Shown piece by piece: positions 10,052-20,976 of a stretch of 64,000 nucleotides of DNA. A program made the position numbers and the translations under genes. The notes below the pieces were generated by a model, which was given only the letters and a program-made list of their open reading frames with translations, did no database searches and was not told where the DNA came from. Source of the DNA: Allomyces macrogynus ATCC 38327 (lineage: Eukaryota > Blastocladiomycota > Blastocladiomycetes > Blastocladiales > Blastocladiaceae); the NCBI GenBank assembly GCA_000151295.1, contig GG745381.1:57250-121249 (forward strand), given 5' to 3'. The first letter of the stretch is position 1. Every line of letters starts with the position of its first letter.

Positions 10052-11788
10052 TCACGACAGCAAGAACCCGAGCGCCATCTTGTTCCTTGCCGCTGCCCCC
10101 GCTGCCGCTTGTTGACCAGTCCCCGGACTCGTCGCGCGCGACGTGGCCAACGACGCCAACGCGCTCGCCGCCAAGGCTTCCCCGTCCTCGTCATCCACGT
10201 CAATATCCTCGCCCGACTCGAGATCGTCGGCCTCGGCCATGACCACATTCTCGTCCATTTCCTCGTCGTCGTCCTCGGGCGCCGGCAGTGCACCTGGCCC
10301 GAGCCCCGTCTCGGCGCGCGTCGCCGACGGCGGCGGCGACGCCAAAACGCCCGAAGTAACACCATTTCCGCGCATCGCCGCGACGCGCGACAAGTGCAAT
10401 TGGCTCTCACAATGCAGCAGCACGGTCCTCGGCGACCGAACGCGATCCAACTTGACCGACTTGGCACACGCGCGACAATACACGGTCTCCGGATCGACCA
10501 CCGTAAACAACGGATTCTGCTCAACGTGCATGACATATGCCGACTCGAGCACTTCGCGCTTCATCACCGCCGACGGGTCGCGCGTGGTGCCGTGCAGCAG
10601 CGCGTGCAGCTTGTCGGTATGCTTGAGCGACTGCTCGTGCCGTAAAATATACCGCAAGTTCGCTCGGGAGGACATTTTGAACGTGCGCGCACAGATCGTG
10701 CAGTAGGTGGCCAGGTGGTTGTCCATGGCGTAGTAGACGGGGTTCTCGAGGACCGCTTCCTCGTACGATTGGTACGGCAGGTACCGCACCGACGCGTCGG
10801 GCGCGTCGGCGGCCGAGGTCAGGGAACGGAGCGGGGCCGCGCCGGACGTGGCGGTCGTCGGTGTTGTGGGCGCGGTACTGGCATCGCCAGACGGCGCGGT
10901 GGCGGCGGCGGGGGACGGCAGTTTGCGTTTCTCATAGAACGCAATGATTTTCAACTACACCCGTGAGGAAATTCGCGTCAGTCGTTCCATCTCCACCCCC
11001 TCCGAACCAAACAAAAACAACGTACAAAATGCGCCGGCGTGCCATACTCATCCATGACCCCCGCAGGGACCGGCGCCGGCACCCGTTTCGGCTTCCCGAT
11101 CCGGTGCGCGCGCCGACGACTGCCCGTGCCGCTCACTGCCGGATCCGACAACGCCGTACCCCCTCCCGCTGCAGCTGCAGCCGCAGCCGCCGCATGAGTG
11201 GGCGCGACGGGCGTCGTTGGCGCGCTCGGCGACGCCGGGACCGACGACGACGCGACCGACGAGACGGGCGAGTACGGCAGTGTCGGTGAGTAAGGTAGAG
11301 TCGGCGAGTACGGCGCCGACGTGGGGTGCGGCCAGTACAGGCTCGCGGGCGGAGGTTGTGCGCAGCCGCAGTTGCCGTGCGCGGTCGGACCGGGCGCGGG
11401 GTGGTGATGGATGGTCGACGACGGCGGCGGCGGGAGCGGGTGCACGGTGAGCGGCGGCGGCGCGTGCGTGCGCGGTGCAGCCGACGCGGTCGAGAACGGG
11501 ACGGGGGCGGCGCGCGGCAGGTCGTGGTGGGACGGGTGTGGTTGCTGTAATATGCTGGGGGCGGGCGCGTGCACCGGGGCGGGGGTATAGTACGCGTCGT
11601 TCCCGCGGCGGCGACGCGTGCTGGTATGCCGTCGTGGATGGTGGGAACGGCGACGGTAGCGGCGGCATCGAGGATGTCGCGGATGACGGCGGAGGCGGCG
11701 GGGCTGGCCCGTGTGCGCGACCCGCACGCGGTGCGATGGACGCCGGGTAGTAGCCGTACCCGGCCGCGGTGGTCGTGGTGGTCGTCAT
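10052..11788 (-). CDS. Zinc-finger protein with two C-x2-C-x17-H-x5-H fingers
   Basis: The last exon is 10954-10052. The preceding exon ends at 11026 (PAHF, donor GTACGT), leaving a 71-bp intron, and the join is in phase. The last exon encodes a short conserved-looking stretch (LKIIAFYEKRK) and two fingers with identical unusual spacing: YCTIC...RHEQSLKH and YCRAC...LHCESQLH. An acidic C-terminus follows (PAPEDDDEEMDENVVMAE). The spacing resembles U1/matrin-type fingers with a longer loop, so nucleic-acid binding is plausible. The upstream exon is Pro/Ser/Ala-rich (SPTLPYSPTLPYSP, poly-Ala) with a basic RRRAHRIGKPKR patch. The 5' end is unresolved: the best start, ATG 11788, is in another frame than the region below about 11600, so a small intron or a frameshift lies between. 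Confidence 0.6.
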
Positions 11789-14298
11789 CGTGGTTGGCGT
11801 TGTTGATGCTGTCGGCCGGGAGAGCGGGTCGGTCCGGGAATGAGATGAATGCTTCGAGGCGAGTGTGGCGACGCGATTGAACTCGGATGGTTGGTTGGCT
11901 GGCCGTTGATCACAGAGCGCGCGCGGGACCGAGGGTTGGGTTCGCAGCGACAACGGGCGTCGACACCGACAACAACGGCCGCGGGGCGCGCAAGAGCGAA
12001 GGAAGGAGGAGGACAATGGGTTCGTGCACGACCAGACCAAAGAGCGCCGGGGACGGTGGGGGCGCGGCCGATACTTATCCCCACGACCGACGGCCAAGCT
12101 GCTCGAGGAGGAACAACCACACCAACCAGCGCGTCAGTCGTGCACGCCGCCACATGCGCGGCGACAACGGCGACGCCGGCCGCCGTCCGTGCGTCCCGAC
12201 TTCATGGAACCTCGAGGCCACGCTTACTTTGCCGTCTCGCGCGCGGGGTCGTACAACGTCTCCACGCTCTCGAGTAGAAACGTCATGACGCCGTGTGAGC
12301 GCGCCGGCGCATAATGCGTCGAACCATGACTTTCGAAGGGACCACCAGCTGGCAACAATCAAGTTTGACGTTGTCTCGTCCAAACGACACACCCGCCGGA
12401 AAAGGAAAGGCGCGCACGAATGCCAGGTGCCCGGGACAATCCTCTCGAAGCCCATGCATGATGAGGAGAAGGGGTGGGTGGGGTCGCCCAGTTTTCCCGG
12501 CCCACGGCACGGCGCGCGCGCGATCAAACAACTGTGAGTGCGCGTGGTTCGCGCTTTGATTTCAAACCGGCCGGCCGCACGCACGCCCATGGAGCCTTTC
12601 TCCCCCTCCCAACCGAGACAAGCACGGCAAGAGGAAAACAACCACCGACTTCGAAACGGATTGAAACAAAGCGCACGAGCCTGGAACTCTTGGCTATCGG
12701 CGGCCGACATCACGGACAAACGCAACGGCTTGGGGCGGGCCGCCACCGTCGTCTCCGCCGTGTGGGGGGGGCAGATGATTGTCGGTGACGGAAGCATAAT
12801 TTGCGAAACGCTGGAGATGGCGTCGTTCGTGCCGTCGCACCCACGTTGCACTGGTTGGGGGAGTTTGAAAATGATTGAGCGAGAGCACAACTGATGCATG
12901 GCCGGTGTGCCATCGCGTGCGCCTTGAAAAACAACAGCTGGAGAGCCGTCGACGTCGTGCAGCACGCTGGGTCGCACAGCACTTTGTGGACATCCTGGTT
13001 CGCGCGAGCAGGGCTGGTTGTTGTGCTCGTCGGGCCGTGTCGTCCGTGACCTGACGTGTCGCGTCGTGTTTGCCCTTGTCCCCCTTTCCTCGCGTTCGCT
13101 CTCATTTGGATCGAGCACGACGCGGAGCACCACGACGAAGACGCAAGAACAAGGCTTCCTCGTGCCAATCCCTCTTGACCCGCGGTTGATTTCCTTCACT
13201 TTGAACAATCAACCCGTAGGCCCAGGGGAACAACCAGAGCCGCGACAGCCAAGAGATCGGAAGCGCCCCGATGTGGCGTCAAGAAATGCGCCGAACAACG
13301 CTTCAACTTGAACAAAATCCAAAAGGCATGCGCGGCAAAAGGCAAACAAGTGACGTTGAACGTGTTGGTCACGACAGCGCCGCGCCAACGGGGGTAGCAA
13401 TGAATATTTCGCCCAGTTCGCCACAAAAACAAGGGTCGCACAAGCGGACGCGAAACGCCAAACGCCGGGAGGAGGACATGGTCATGGGGCGAACGTGCAT
13501 GGAGATTGCGAGCGCCGCCGCCAAGGAGATGCCACGCGCACGTTCCGCGGCAGAGGGGATTTCGGAAGGAGAGGCAATGTTGCGCAAGACCATGGGGGGT
13601 TGAGAACAATCGCCGGCGGTGGTGAAGCGTGTGCTCGTGTATTTTCTTACGGCGGTGGAGGACCGTGTGCCCGCTCAACAGTTGGGAGTTGCGAGGAAGT
13701 GGACGCTGGAGCGACTCTGGTCTGCCCGTCAGAGGCCGAGACGAGGGCGACGGCTCGCTCCACCACGGTTGCTGCGCGGAGCTCTTTTTGCGAGGAGTGC
13801 CGCCGCGCCGGTGGCGGCGCAACGGCCGCAACGGCGGTGGCGCGCGGCGGCGTCGGATGATATCTGCAGTGTGGCGGAAATGCAGCACGATCTCAGGCAG
13901 ATTCATGTCCGCGTCATTCACATGTGATCGCGACGCTGTTCTGTTCCCGCCAGCTTGCTTAGCTGCAGCCAAGCTGTTCAACGTCGTGGCCACTGTCGGG
14001 TCGGGCGCGACGGCCCTCCTCTCAGGCACATCTACCACGGTGGACAGCATCGAAGCCGCCGCGATCAAGCTGCAACTGCAAGTTCTTGAACCTCGTCGTG
14101 CTGTTCGTGCTGGATCAAATCCGTCAACGCGCACTACCACCGGCGCTTCCAGCTTTGTACCGACGTGGTCATTTCGGCGACCGCAGCTGCAACGCTAGCA
14201 GCGTCGACCGAATTGGCCGACTGCACAGTCGTGCATTGCGATCAGCGCATCAGAATACGCCCGATACTCTGCTGCACGTCAAGCAGCATCTCAACATT
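11789..14298. other. Large intergenic region, about 2.5 kb
   Basis: Long frames exist on both strands (minus 12075-13208 and 13196-14140). Their residue use is erratic and they lack domains or sensible splice partners, as expected from random frames in GC-rich DNA. A short minus-strand frame ending at about 12226 (FLLESVETLYDPARETAK then stop) could be a terminal exon but has no supported partner. The last 200-300 bp should hold the OPT gene promoter. Confidence 0.4.
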
Positions 14299-17076
14299 AT
14301 GGATACGCCAACGACACGCTCACTGGTGCTCGGGCTCGCGCTCGGCGTAATCCCGATCGCCTCGAACCTCTATCTCGGCCTCAAGACGGGTTGGGGGTGC
14401 GTACCGTCTCTTTGCTCCCGCTGCATGCTCCTGTGGGGCCTGACCGATTTGACCGAAGTTCGGACAAAAATCTAATACGCCGGCGTGGTTGTGGTTCGTG
14501 GTCCTAATTAGCTTTGGGTCCGAGTTTTTCGCGATCCGTAAGAATCGACACGCACTCGCGTGTGGTTCTCCACCGCCCCACCTGCACCGTGCGCTCACCA
14601 CCCGTAACCACCCCGTCTAGTCCTTGGGTTCCCGCTCCTCCGGTTCGTCGACCGCACCTTCTACGGCGCTGACAATACGAGCACCGTGACCCTGCAAGAA
14701 CACGGCCTGCTCGTGACCGTCTCGGTCGCCGTCTCGAACCTGACCATGTCCGGGTACGTCAACGGGATTCCCGCGCTCTACAAGCTCGGCCTGCTCGACC
14801 CAGCGGCCTACCCGGTGGACATGGCGCGGCTCGTCGTCTGGGGCACGACCGTGGCCTTGGTCGCGTGCTTTGTCGCGCTCGTCATGGCGCCATGGTTCCT
14901 GAAACGCCGCGATTTACCGTTCCCGTCGTCGGTTGGGGCCGCACACTTGTTGCGCCAGCTGCACGCGAATGCGGCTGCGTTGGTCGCGGAGGGGAGCGCG
15001 GTGGTCGAGGGGAAGGTGATTCCGCCGCTGGATGATGAAAAGGTCGCGAGGAAGCGGCGCGAGAGCGAGGTGCAGCAGAGAACGATGGTGCAATGCATTG
15101 GTGCGTGCATTTTGGCTTCTTGGAAAGTGGAGGATCGTGCTCGCTAACGTGCGAGCGGCGACCGTGATAGTTGGCTCGTTCTTGTTCTTGATGGTCGCGT
15201 TCGCCATCCCGGCCATCAAAGAGTACCACCTGTTTTGGTGGCTCGCCGGCGGACCGCCGCGCGCGGGCCCGCACCCGACTGAAGGTATGTTTTTTGCTCA
15301 ATACTCTCCACCCACTCCGCGCTCTACGCCTGCTCGTCGTTCTCCACCTGCTCGATGATCTCCACGGCTCAATGTTCTCCACCCGCTTCTCATTCTTCTC
15401 ATCCACGACCCGGACCTCCACTCTACAGGTCTAGCCGCCATCTTCTATAACATGGACCGGTTCCACCTGTTCTTCAGCGTCTCCTTTGCCTTCTTCGGCG
15501 CCGGGATGATGATGGGCGTGCGCACGACCACCTCCTTTTTCTTCGGCTCCTTTCTCGCCTGGTTCGGCGTCGGCCACTGGCTCGTCGAAAAATCCGGGTG
15601 GGTGCCCAATCCGTATGACCCACGCACGCGCCGCTACTCGTCCCCGACCTCCATGGACCCGTCGTCCCCTGGTGCGGCCTACTGGCTCCTCTGGCCGGGG
15701 ATCACGATCCTCGTCACGCACGCCGCGACGGACCTGGTCTTGAACGCCGCCGCGTACTTCATCAACAGCGTAAGGGGGACGGTGTCGGGTTCGCGCGCGT
15801 CGAGTACCACTGCGGTACCGGACCCGAACGACATGAAGGGGCCGCCGGTCGTGCATGGGACGCACGACGTGTCTGGGTTCGCGGGGAGGCAGGTGCGCGT
15901 GCTCAAGTACGTGGCGGCGCCAATGGCGGTCGCGCTGTGTGCGATCATGACGCAGGCCACGTTCCGACTGTCGTTAGGTGTGGCCAGACTCGCGATCGGG
16001 TTGGGGGTAGCCTTGACGTATATCGCAACGCTCGCGTCGGCGGTCACGGATATGAATCCGTCCGGGACACTGGCGAAAGTCGCCAAGGGGGTGTTGGCGA
16101 TGGTACCCGCCACGTCGTTGGCGCAGCGGCAGGTCACGACGGTTGCGGGCGCGATGGTCGCGGCGGGATTGGTACGTTTCTACTTGTGAGGTTGCGAACG
16201 GGCATTTGCTGACGTGAATGGACGGAGACTAGTCGTCGCAGACGGTCGACCTCGTCAGCAGTTTCAAGCTCGGACAACTGTGCCAGATGAACGTGCTCGC
16301 ACAAGGTCCGCCCATTTTCTCCACCCTCTCTACCTTCTCCACCGTGTCTTCTTCCCCTATCTCACCCTCTCGACCTGCACAGTGCGCACGCAACTCCTCG
16401 GCGCGACCCTCGCGGCCCCTCTCACCGCACTCGTCTTCTCGCTCTACGTGCACGCCTACCCGTGCATTCTCGCCGAGCGCGACGACGACTGTGCGACACA
16501 GCACGGGTTCTCGTTGACTGCGGCGAATACTTGGAAAGTGTTTGCGATCGCCATGGCCGATGGGCCCGCAGCCATTGCTGCGCGGGTCCCACCCTCGGCA
16601 CTCTCTGCGTGTGGGGTGGCTGCGGCCGCGGTCGTCGTGACGGGGGTGATTCGCAGGATGCTGCTGCAGCCGCGGGGGTATGGGTGGATTGTGCCGCAGT
16701 GGAACGGTACGTTTCGGTGGTCCGGTCATTAGGGTGTTTCGTGGGCTGACCGAGCGTGGTTTCGGATAGCGATTGGTGTGGCCATGCTCAACCCGCGCAC
16801 GGATTACGCGTTCGCCGCGTGGCTCGGCGCGCTCGTCTCGGTGGTCTGGCAGCGGCAGGCGCCACACGCGCATGACAAGTTGCTGTTCACGGTCGCGAGC
16901 GGGTTCATTGCGGGGGAGGGGTTGTGGGGTCTCGTGGCGGCCGTGATGAATATCGGTACGTGCGACCAGCTGGAGTCGAGGTGGATGGAGATGAGGAAAT
17001 GTACTGACGCGAGAACACCGACATTTGTGTAGTCGGACTGTCAAACGGGTGGTTGACGCGAGCCGGTTTGCCGTGA
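14299..17076 (+). CDS. Oligopeptide transporter, OPT family (699 aa, nine exons)
   Basis: Nine exons: 14299-14396, 14512-14537, 14621-15069, 15128-15284, 15429-16171, 16233-16305, 16383-16706, 16770-16955 and 17033-17076. They sum to 2100 bp, exactly 700 codons, in the usual OPT range. Exon 1 gives the family start (SNLYLGLKTGWG). A 26-bp micro-exon (FGSEFFAI) leads into LGFPLLRF, then QEHGLLVTVSVAV..GYVNGIPAL. Later blocks include GLAAIFYNMDRFHLFFSVS, VGHWLVEKSGWVPNPYD, QTVDLVSSFKLGQLCQMN and AIGVAMLNPRTDYAF. Many hydrophobic segments are consistent with about 12-16 transmembrane helices. OPT proteins import small peptides or metal chelates with protons. The layout resembles the fungal YGL114W-like subgroup; the substrate is not predictable. 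One acceptor (AAG at 15125-15127) is less typical but keeps the frame. Confidence 0.9.
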
Positions 17077-17484
17077 TGTGCAGAGACGCGCGCGAATCGC
17101 GACCAGTCTCGGCATATTGCTTTTGGTGAGCGACCCCAATGGACAGACTGGTGGTCAAGACTAGCATCGTTAGTGAGCATGGGACTGGCATACTTTTTTG
17201 TTTCCTGCCTGTTTCCAGGGTGGGGTGAAAGCGGGGAGAGGGCCGACCTCGTGCACACGGACGTATGGCACCTGTGCGCATTTAGGGACTGGGGCCAAAA
17301 CGAGTCATGGCGACAGAAGTTCCGACAGTGACACTTTGGCGAGAATGCTTAAGGTGGTGTGGAAGGATGAGCAACATAAGAACATGAACGGGGAACAGCG
17401 TTGGTTTGGAAGAATCAAGCCAAGCACACCATGCACGCTGAAGGCACAGAACTGCCTGACTCATTACGTTCGCGAACCATTTAG

Positions 17485-17557
17485 TGGAGGTTGCGGGGTT
17501 CGAACCCGCGGCATTCCGCATGCAAAGCGGACACTCTAACCACTGAGCTAAACCCCC
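17485..17557 (-). tRNA. tRNA-Ala (anticodon TGC)
   Basis: Read on the minus strand from 17557: acceptor GGGGGTT, TA, D-arm GCTCAGTGGTTAGAGT, anticodon stem-loop TCCGC-TTTGCAT-GCGGA with anticodon TGC, T-arm CGGGTTCGAACCCCG, acceptor 3' strand AACCTCC and discriminator A. All four stems pair, with one G-T in the acceptor. Boxes A and B are intact and there is no intron. It is 73 nt with no encoded CCA. It lies about 260 bp upstream of the Yrb30-like gene, in opposite orientation. Confidence 0.95.
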
Positions 17558-17813
17558 GCTTGTGCGTCGGAGGTCCCCGTTTTGCTCCTGTCAGTTTTGT
17601 TGTTTGTCCAGCGCTTCTTGCTGTCTCACGCAGGAAGGACACATGACTTCGGCGTGGGACCATGCTTTCCTGACTCACTCCCTCCGCCCTTGCCAAGGAG
17701 CCGATCTCGAGCTCGAACGCCGGTCTCCGGCGCCAGCACGCGTCGCTCTGGTCGGCGTCCCGACCGAGACTCGCAAACTTGCGGCACCGTCGACAACGCA
17801 AGCAGCTGCAGCC

Positions 17814-19697
17814 ATGGCCGTGCCCGGCGGCATCGATGATTTGTTCGGCAAGCTCGCGATCCACGCCGTGACTGTGGTTGGCAAGGCCGCGTTTGGGCTC
17901 GCCGTCAAGCAAGCCGTCGGTGGGCTCACGGCCTTTGCCAAGCAGAAGCTTCAAGTGGGCAGCGGCAGCGGGGCCGGAAATGCGACTTCAGCATCAACAC
18001 GTGCGGCGACACCTGCAACGCCCGGCGCGCCAGAGCGACAAGGCGACGGCGACGCGTCAAGTCCAGCAACAAACGACACCGATGCTGCAACCGACGCGTC
18101 GGCCGCCGCCGAGCAACAACGCCTGCGTGCCGAATTCGAGCGGCTCGACACGCAGCGGCGGCAACTCGAGCAAAAAGTAGCGATCCTGACCCCCTCCATC
18201 GACATGATCCAAGTCGTTTGCGCCAAGTCGAACCATGTTGGCCTGCACGCCGTCCTGACCATGGCGCAGGACCTGCACCGCGACCTCGACACGCTCTCGG
18301 CGTTCCTGGCCACGGCGCTCGGGTCGTCCGACAGCGTGCACTCGGTCTCGCTCGCGCAAGTGCACGCCGTCTCGGAACGCGTGCAGGCGATATTAGCCAA
18401 GATCGAGGACTCGGTGCCCTATCTGAACCTGGCGATCGCCGTGTCGGGCGTCAAGCTCGGCGGTGGGACGGGGAGTGCGGGCGCACGGGCTGCGGCTCCC
18501 GCGAGCGCGTTATCGCTCAGCGTGCTCCTCAACGCGTCGGCCCTTCTGCAGCGCGCGGCGCTCGCTGCCGACGAGGCCAATGATGGGTCCTCGACCGCGA
18601 CCGTGCCCATGGCGTTCCCGTGCCGCGTCTACCGACTGTTCGAGGCGTCGGTCCGTGCCGAGGGCCGGCCCAACTGGACGTGGAAGCTCGAGCACTTGCA
18701 GTCGGCCGTGACCGTGCGGTGGGCCGATCCGACGGTCGAGGGCGCATCAGGTGCGCTCGTGGTCACGGACCGCATGGGCGAGAACGACACTCTGCACTGG
18801 GATTTGGCCGATTTGAAGCGTATGCTGTTCACGGCGACAGGGCGGCTGTTGAATATCCCGGATTCGAGTCCGGGCGCGCCCGTGCTCGTGCTGCATCTCG
18901 ACGAGTACGTCGCGCTCGAAATTTTGCCGCCCGACGAGTGGGATCCGACGCCGAGCGAGAGCGAGAGCGACGACGACGACGACGAGGGCGACGAAAGCGA
19001 CTTGGGCAACGACGACGCCGTTGATCCCGACCCCGATCCCGTCTTCCGGGTCCCGGCAACCCCGATCCGCAAACCCGCACGACGTCCCACTCCACCTACA
19101 AGCGCGATGGACGACGACGACCCGCTCCCCGTCTCGCACCAACTCTGTCTGCTCGAAGCCGTCCTGCGCCTAATCACCGTCGAGCGTGCGCTCGCCACAC
19201 CGCACCTCGCCGTCCCCGACGACCTGCTCTGGGCGTACCTCGCCAGCGACCAAATGCCCGACATCGGTTCCGCCGCCGTCGCTGCACCTGTCCCGCTCCC
19301 GCCCGTCTACCTGTCCCCCGCGCCCGCGTCCGCGACGGCGCCGTCACCCGCCGCGTCGAGAAGTCGCCGGTCGGTGGGCCGGTCTCCCGCGCCGCCGGCG
19401 CCAGCTGAGCGTGATGAGACCCCTCCTCCACAGCCGAGACGCAAGTCGCGCCCGTCGCGCCGCGGGCTCGAGCATTTGCAGCAGGTGGAACGCACGCCGG
19501 CGCCGGTCAGGGTGGCGAATTTGATGAACCGGTTCATGCATGCGGCGGAGGTGACAGGGTCGTCGGGTGCGGCGCCCGCAGGTGGGACTGGAGAGAGTAG
19601 TACGGAAGTGTCCCCGACGCGACCGGCGCGACGGAGTAGGCGATCGCAGCGCGGTGTGCGACCGGCCGAGGTTGGCGAGGGTGGCGAAGAATTGTGA
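17814..19697 (+). CDS. YRB30: Yrb30-like Ran-binding/Ran-GAP-associated protein (627 aa)
   Basis: A single-exon frame. I prefer ATG 17814 because the family-like N-terminus begins there (GIDDLFGKLAIHAVTVVGKA); the longer frame upstream reads unnaturally. The first ~370 residues resemble the fungal Ran-binding Yrb30 family: a hydrophobic N-terminal helix; a coiled helix FERLDTQRRQLEQKVAILTP; PSIDMIQVVCAKSNHVGLHA; a helical segment ending KIEDSVPYLNLAIAVSGVK; then RLFEASVRAEGRPNWTWKLEHL. In yeast Yrb30 binds RanGTP and modulates its hydrolysis. The C-terminal half is disordered: a Ser/Asp/Glu run (about residues 380-400), then Pro/Arg/Ser-rich sequence. The tail is longer than in yeast. The family call rests on remembered signatures. 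Confidence 0.65.
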   Translation: MAVPGGIDDLFGKLAIHAVTVVGKAAFGLAVKQAVGGLTAFAKQKLQVGSGSGAGNATSASTRAATPATPGAPERQGDGDASSPATNDTDAATDASAAAEQQRLRAEFERLDTQRRQLEQKVAILTPSIDMIQVVCAKSNHVGLHAVLTMAQDLHRDLDTLSAFLATALGSSDSVHSVSLAQVHAVSERVQAILAKIEDSVPYLNLAIAVSGVKLGGGTGSAGARAAAPASALSLSVLLNASALLQRAALAADEANDGSSTATVPMAFPCRVYRLFEASVRAEGRPNWTWKLEHLQSAVTVRWADPTVEGASGALVVTDRMGENDTLHWDLADLKRMLFTATGRLLNIPDSSPGAPVLVLHLDEYVALEILPPDEWDPTPSESESDDDDDEGDESDLGNDDAVDPDPDPVFRVPATPIRKPARRPTPPTSAMDDDDPLPVSHQLCLLEAVLRLITVERALATPHLAVPDDLLWAYLASDQMPDIGSAAVAAPVPLPPVYLSPAPASATAPSPAASRSRRSVGRSPAPPAPAERDETPPPQPRRKSRPSRRGLEHLQQVERTPAPVRVANLMNRFMHAAEVTGSSGAAPAGGTGESSTEVSPTRPARRSRRSQRGVRPAEVGEGGEEL

Positions 19698-19827
19698 CTG
19701 AGTGTGCTTCGGTGAAAGGAGCACAAAGTTGCTCGAGATACGAAATCCATTCATTCTTTCCATTCCTTCACGTCTGTATCTATCAGCCCTCATTCTACAC
19801 TCGCCCCAGACCGACGCATCGACCGCA

Positions 19828-20976
19828 TCAAGCATCCTTCTCCACCCCACCCTCCATCACAGACGGTTGTGCCGCACTCACCAATCCCGCGACCCACGTC
19901 GCCAACACCCCAGCCCCCTCCGGCTCTCTCCGCGACATCTCGGCCACCTCCCTCGCCCTCTTCACCATCCCTTCCTCCCTCGCCTCCTTGATCCCCGCCG
20001 CAATCCTCGCCCCTGACCGTTTCGCAAACGGCACCGGCCGCGCCGCCACCCCCAACTCGAACACCCGCTGTGCCCAATACGGCTGATCGATCGCGACCGG
20101 GACTGGCACTTGCGGTACTCCCGCGCGCGCGGCCGCCGCAATCGTGCCTGCGCCCGCGTGGTGCACGATGGCCTTGCATCGCGGGAATAACAGGGCGTGC
20201 GACGCGGTCGTGGAAATCACGAATACCCGGTCCGAGTCGAGCGCTTGGAGCGCCGCGACTTGTGTCGGGAACGGAACTGCACCGGTGGCCGAGTACCCGC
20301 CAGCGAAAACGACGACCCGCGTCGAGCTCGGTACGTGCGCGAGCAAGTCGCGCAAGAGCGCAACCAAATCGAACGCGTCGACCGTGACCACACCGAACCC
20401 GACGTACACGGGCTTCGTACCCGCATCGAGCCACGCGGCCAGCGATGGGTCGAGCGGTTCCGCCGCGTCCTTGGGGATCTAGAGCGCCTCCTGCATGCGC
20501 GCGTGGGTGGGGAAGTCGTCAGGGACGGGCAAGAGGGTCGGGATGATCGTGTAAAAGTGCGGGAGGGCCGCAAGCGATTTGTAGACAGCGCACAGCGCGA
20601 CGGGCGCGACACCCGCGGCAGTGCACAGACGGTCGGTCAGTGGACCCCACTAGACCTTGTACCCCATGAAGTTGTTGAAGTGGTGTAGGGCGCGGTTGAT
20701 CCACCCGGCGAGGTTCGGGATCGCCGGAAGGGCTGGGATCGCCGGCGGGAACGTGCGCGTCGGGTACGTCATCAAGAACATTTCTACCCCGACCACCGTT
20801 GTCGCGGGCGCCACTTGCCGCAACACCACCGCGTGGTGTGCGAGCAAGTAACCCACGACCAAGACCACATCGAACGACGACGCGACGGCCACAAGCTGCG
20901 TCGCAATGTCGGTGAAATCGGACCGGCCAAAGAGCGCGTCGCTGTCAGTGAAATCGTTGTTGACAAACGCACGCAT
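19828..20976 (-). pseudogene. Sterol-type UDP-glycosyltransferase (GT1) with two in-frame TAG codons
   Basis: One continuous frame from 20976 to 19828 reads as a GT1 (sterol 3-beta-glucosyltransferase-like) C-terminal two-thirds. It has NLAGWINRALHHFNNF, PVPDDFP, DAGTKPVYVGFGVV, the donor-site block VHHAGAGTIAAAARAGVPQ, then DQPYWAQRVFELGV. Two amber codons interrupt it, at 20652-20650 (after NNFMGYKV) and 20478-20476 (after MQEAL). Both fall inside otherwise family-like sequence. Neither is explained by an intron: no GT donor sits at a sensible distance, and conserved residues would be lost. The N-terminal half of the enzyme, including the TxGSRGD-type motif, is also missing. It is therefore most likely an inactive truncated copy. 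Confidence 0.7.

Noticed and set aside
8929..10536. 535-codon minus-strand frame
   Set aside because: Mostly Arg-rich out-of-frame translation of two spliced genes and the poly-A tract; the spliced models explain the region better.
12226..12345. Short minus-strand end FLLESVETLYDPARETAK then stop, natural looking
   Set aside because: Could be a terminal exon but no upstream exon in phase was found, so no gene is called.
12075..13208. 377-codon minus-strand frame
   Set aside because: Long open frames are expected by chance in GC-rich DNA; no natural blocks, motifs or splice partners.
13196..14140. 314-codon minus-strand frame
   Set aside because: Only a short stretch (DMNLPEIVLHFRHTADI) reads naturally; the remainder is Arg/Pro/His noise.
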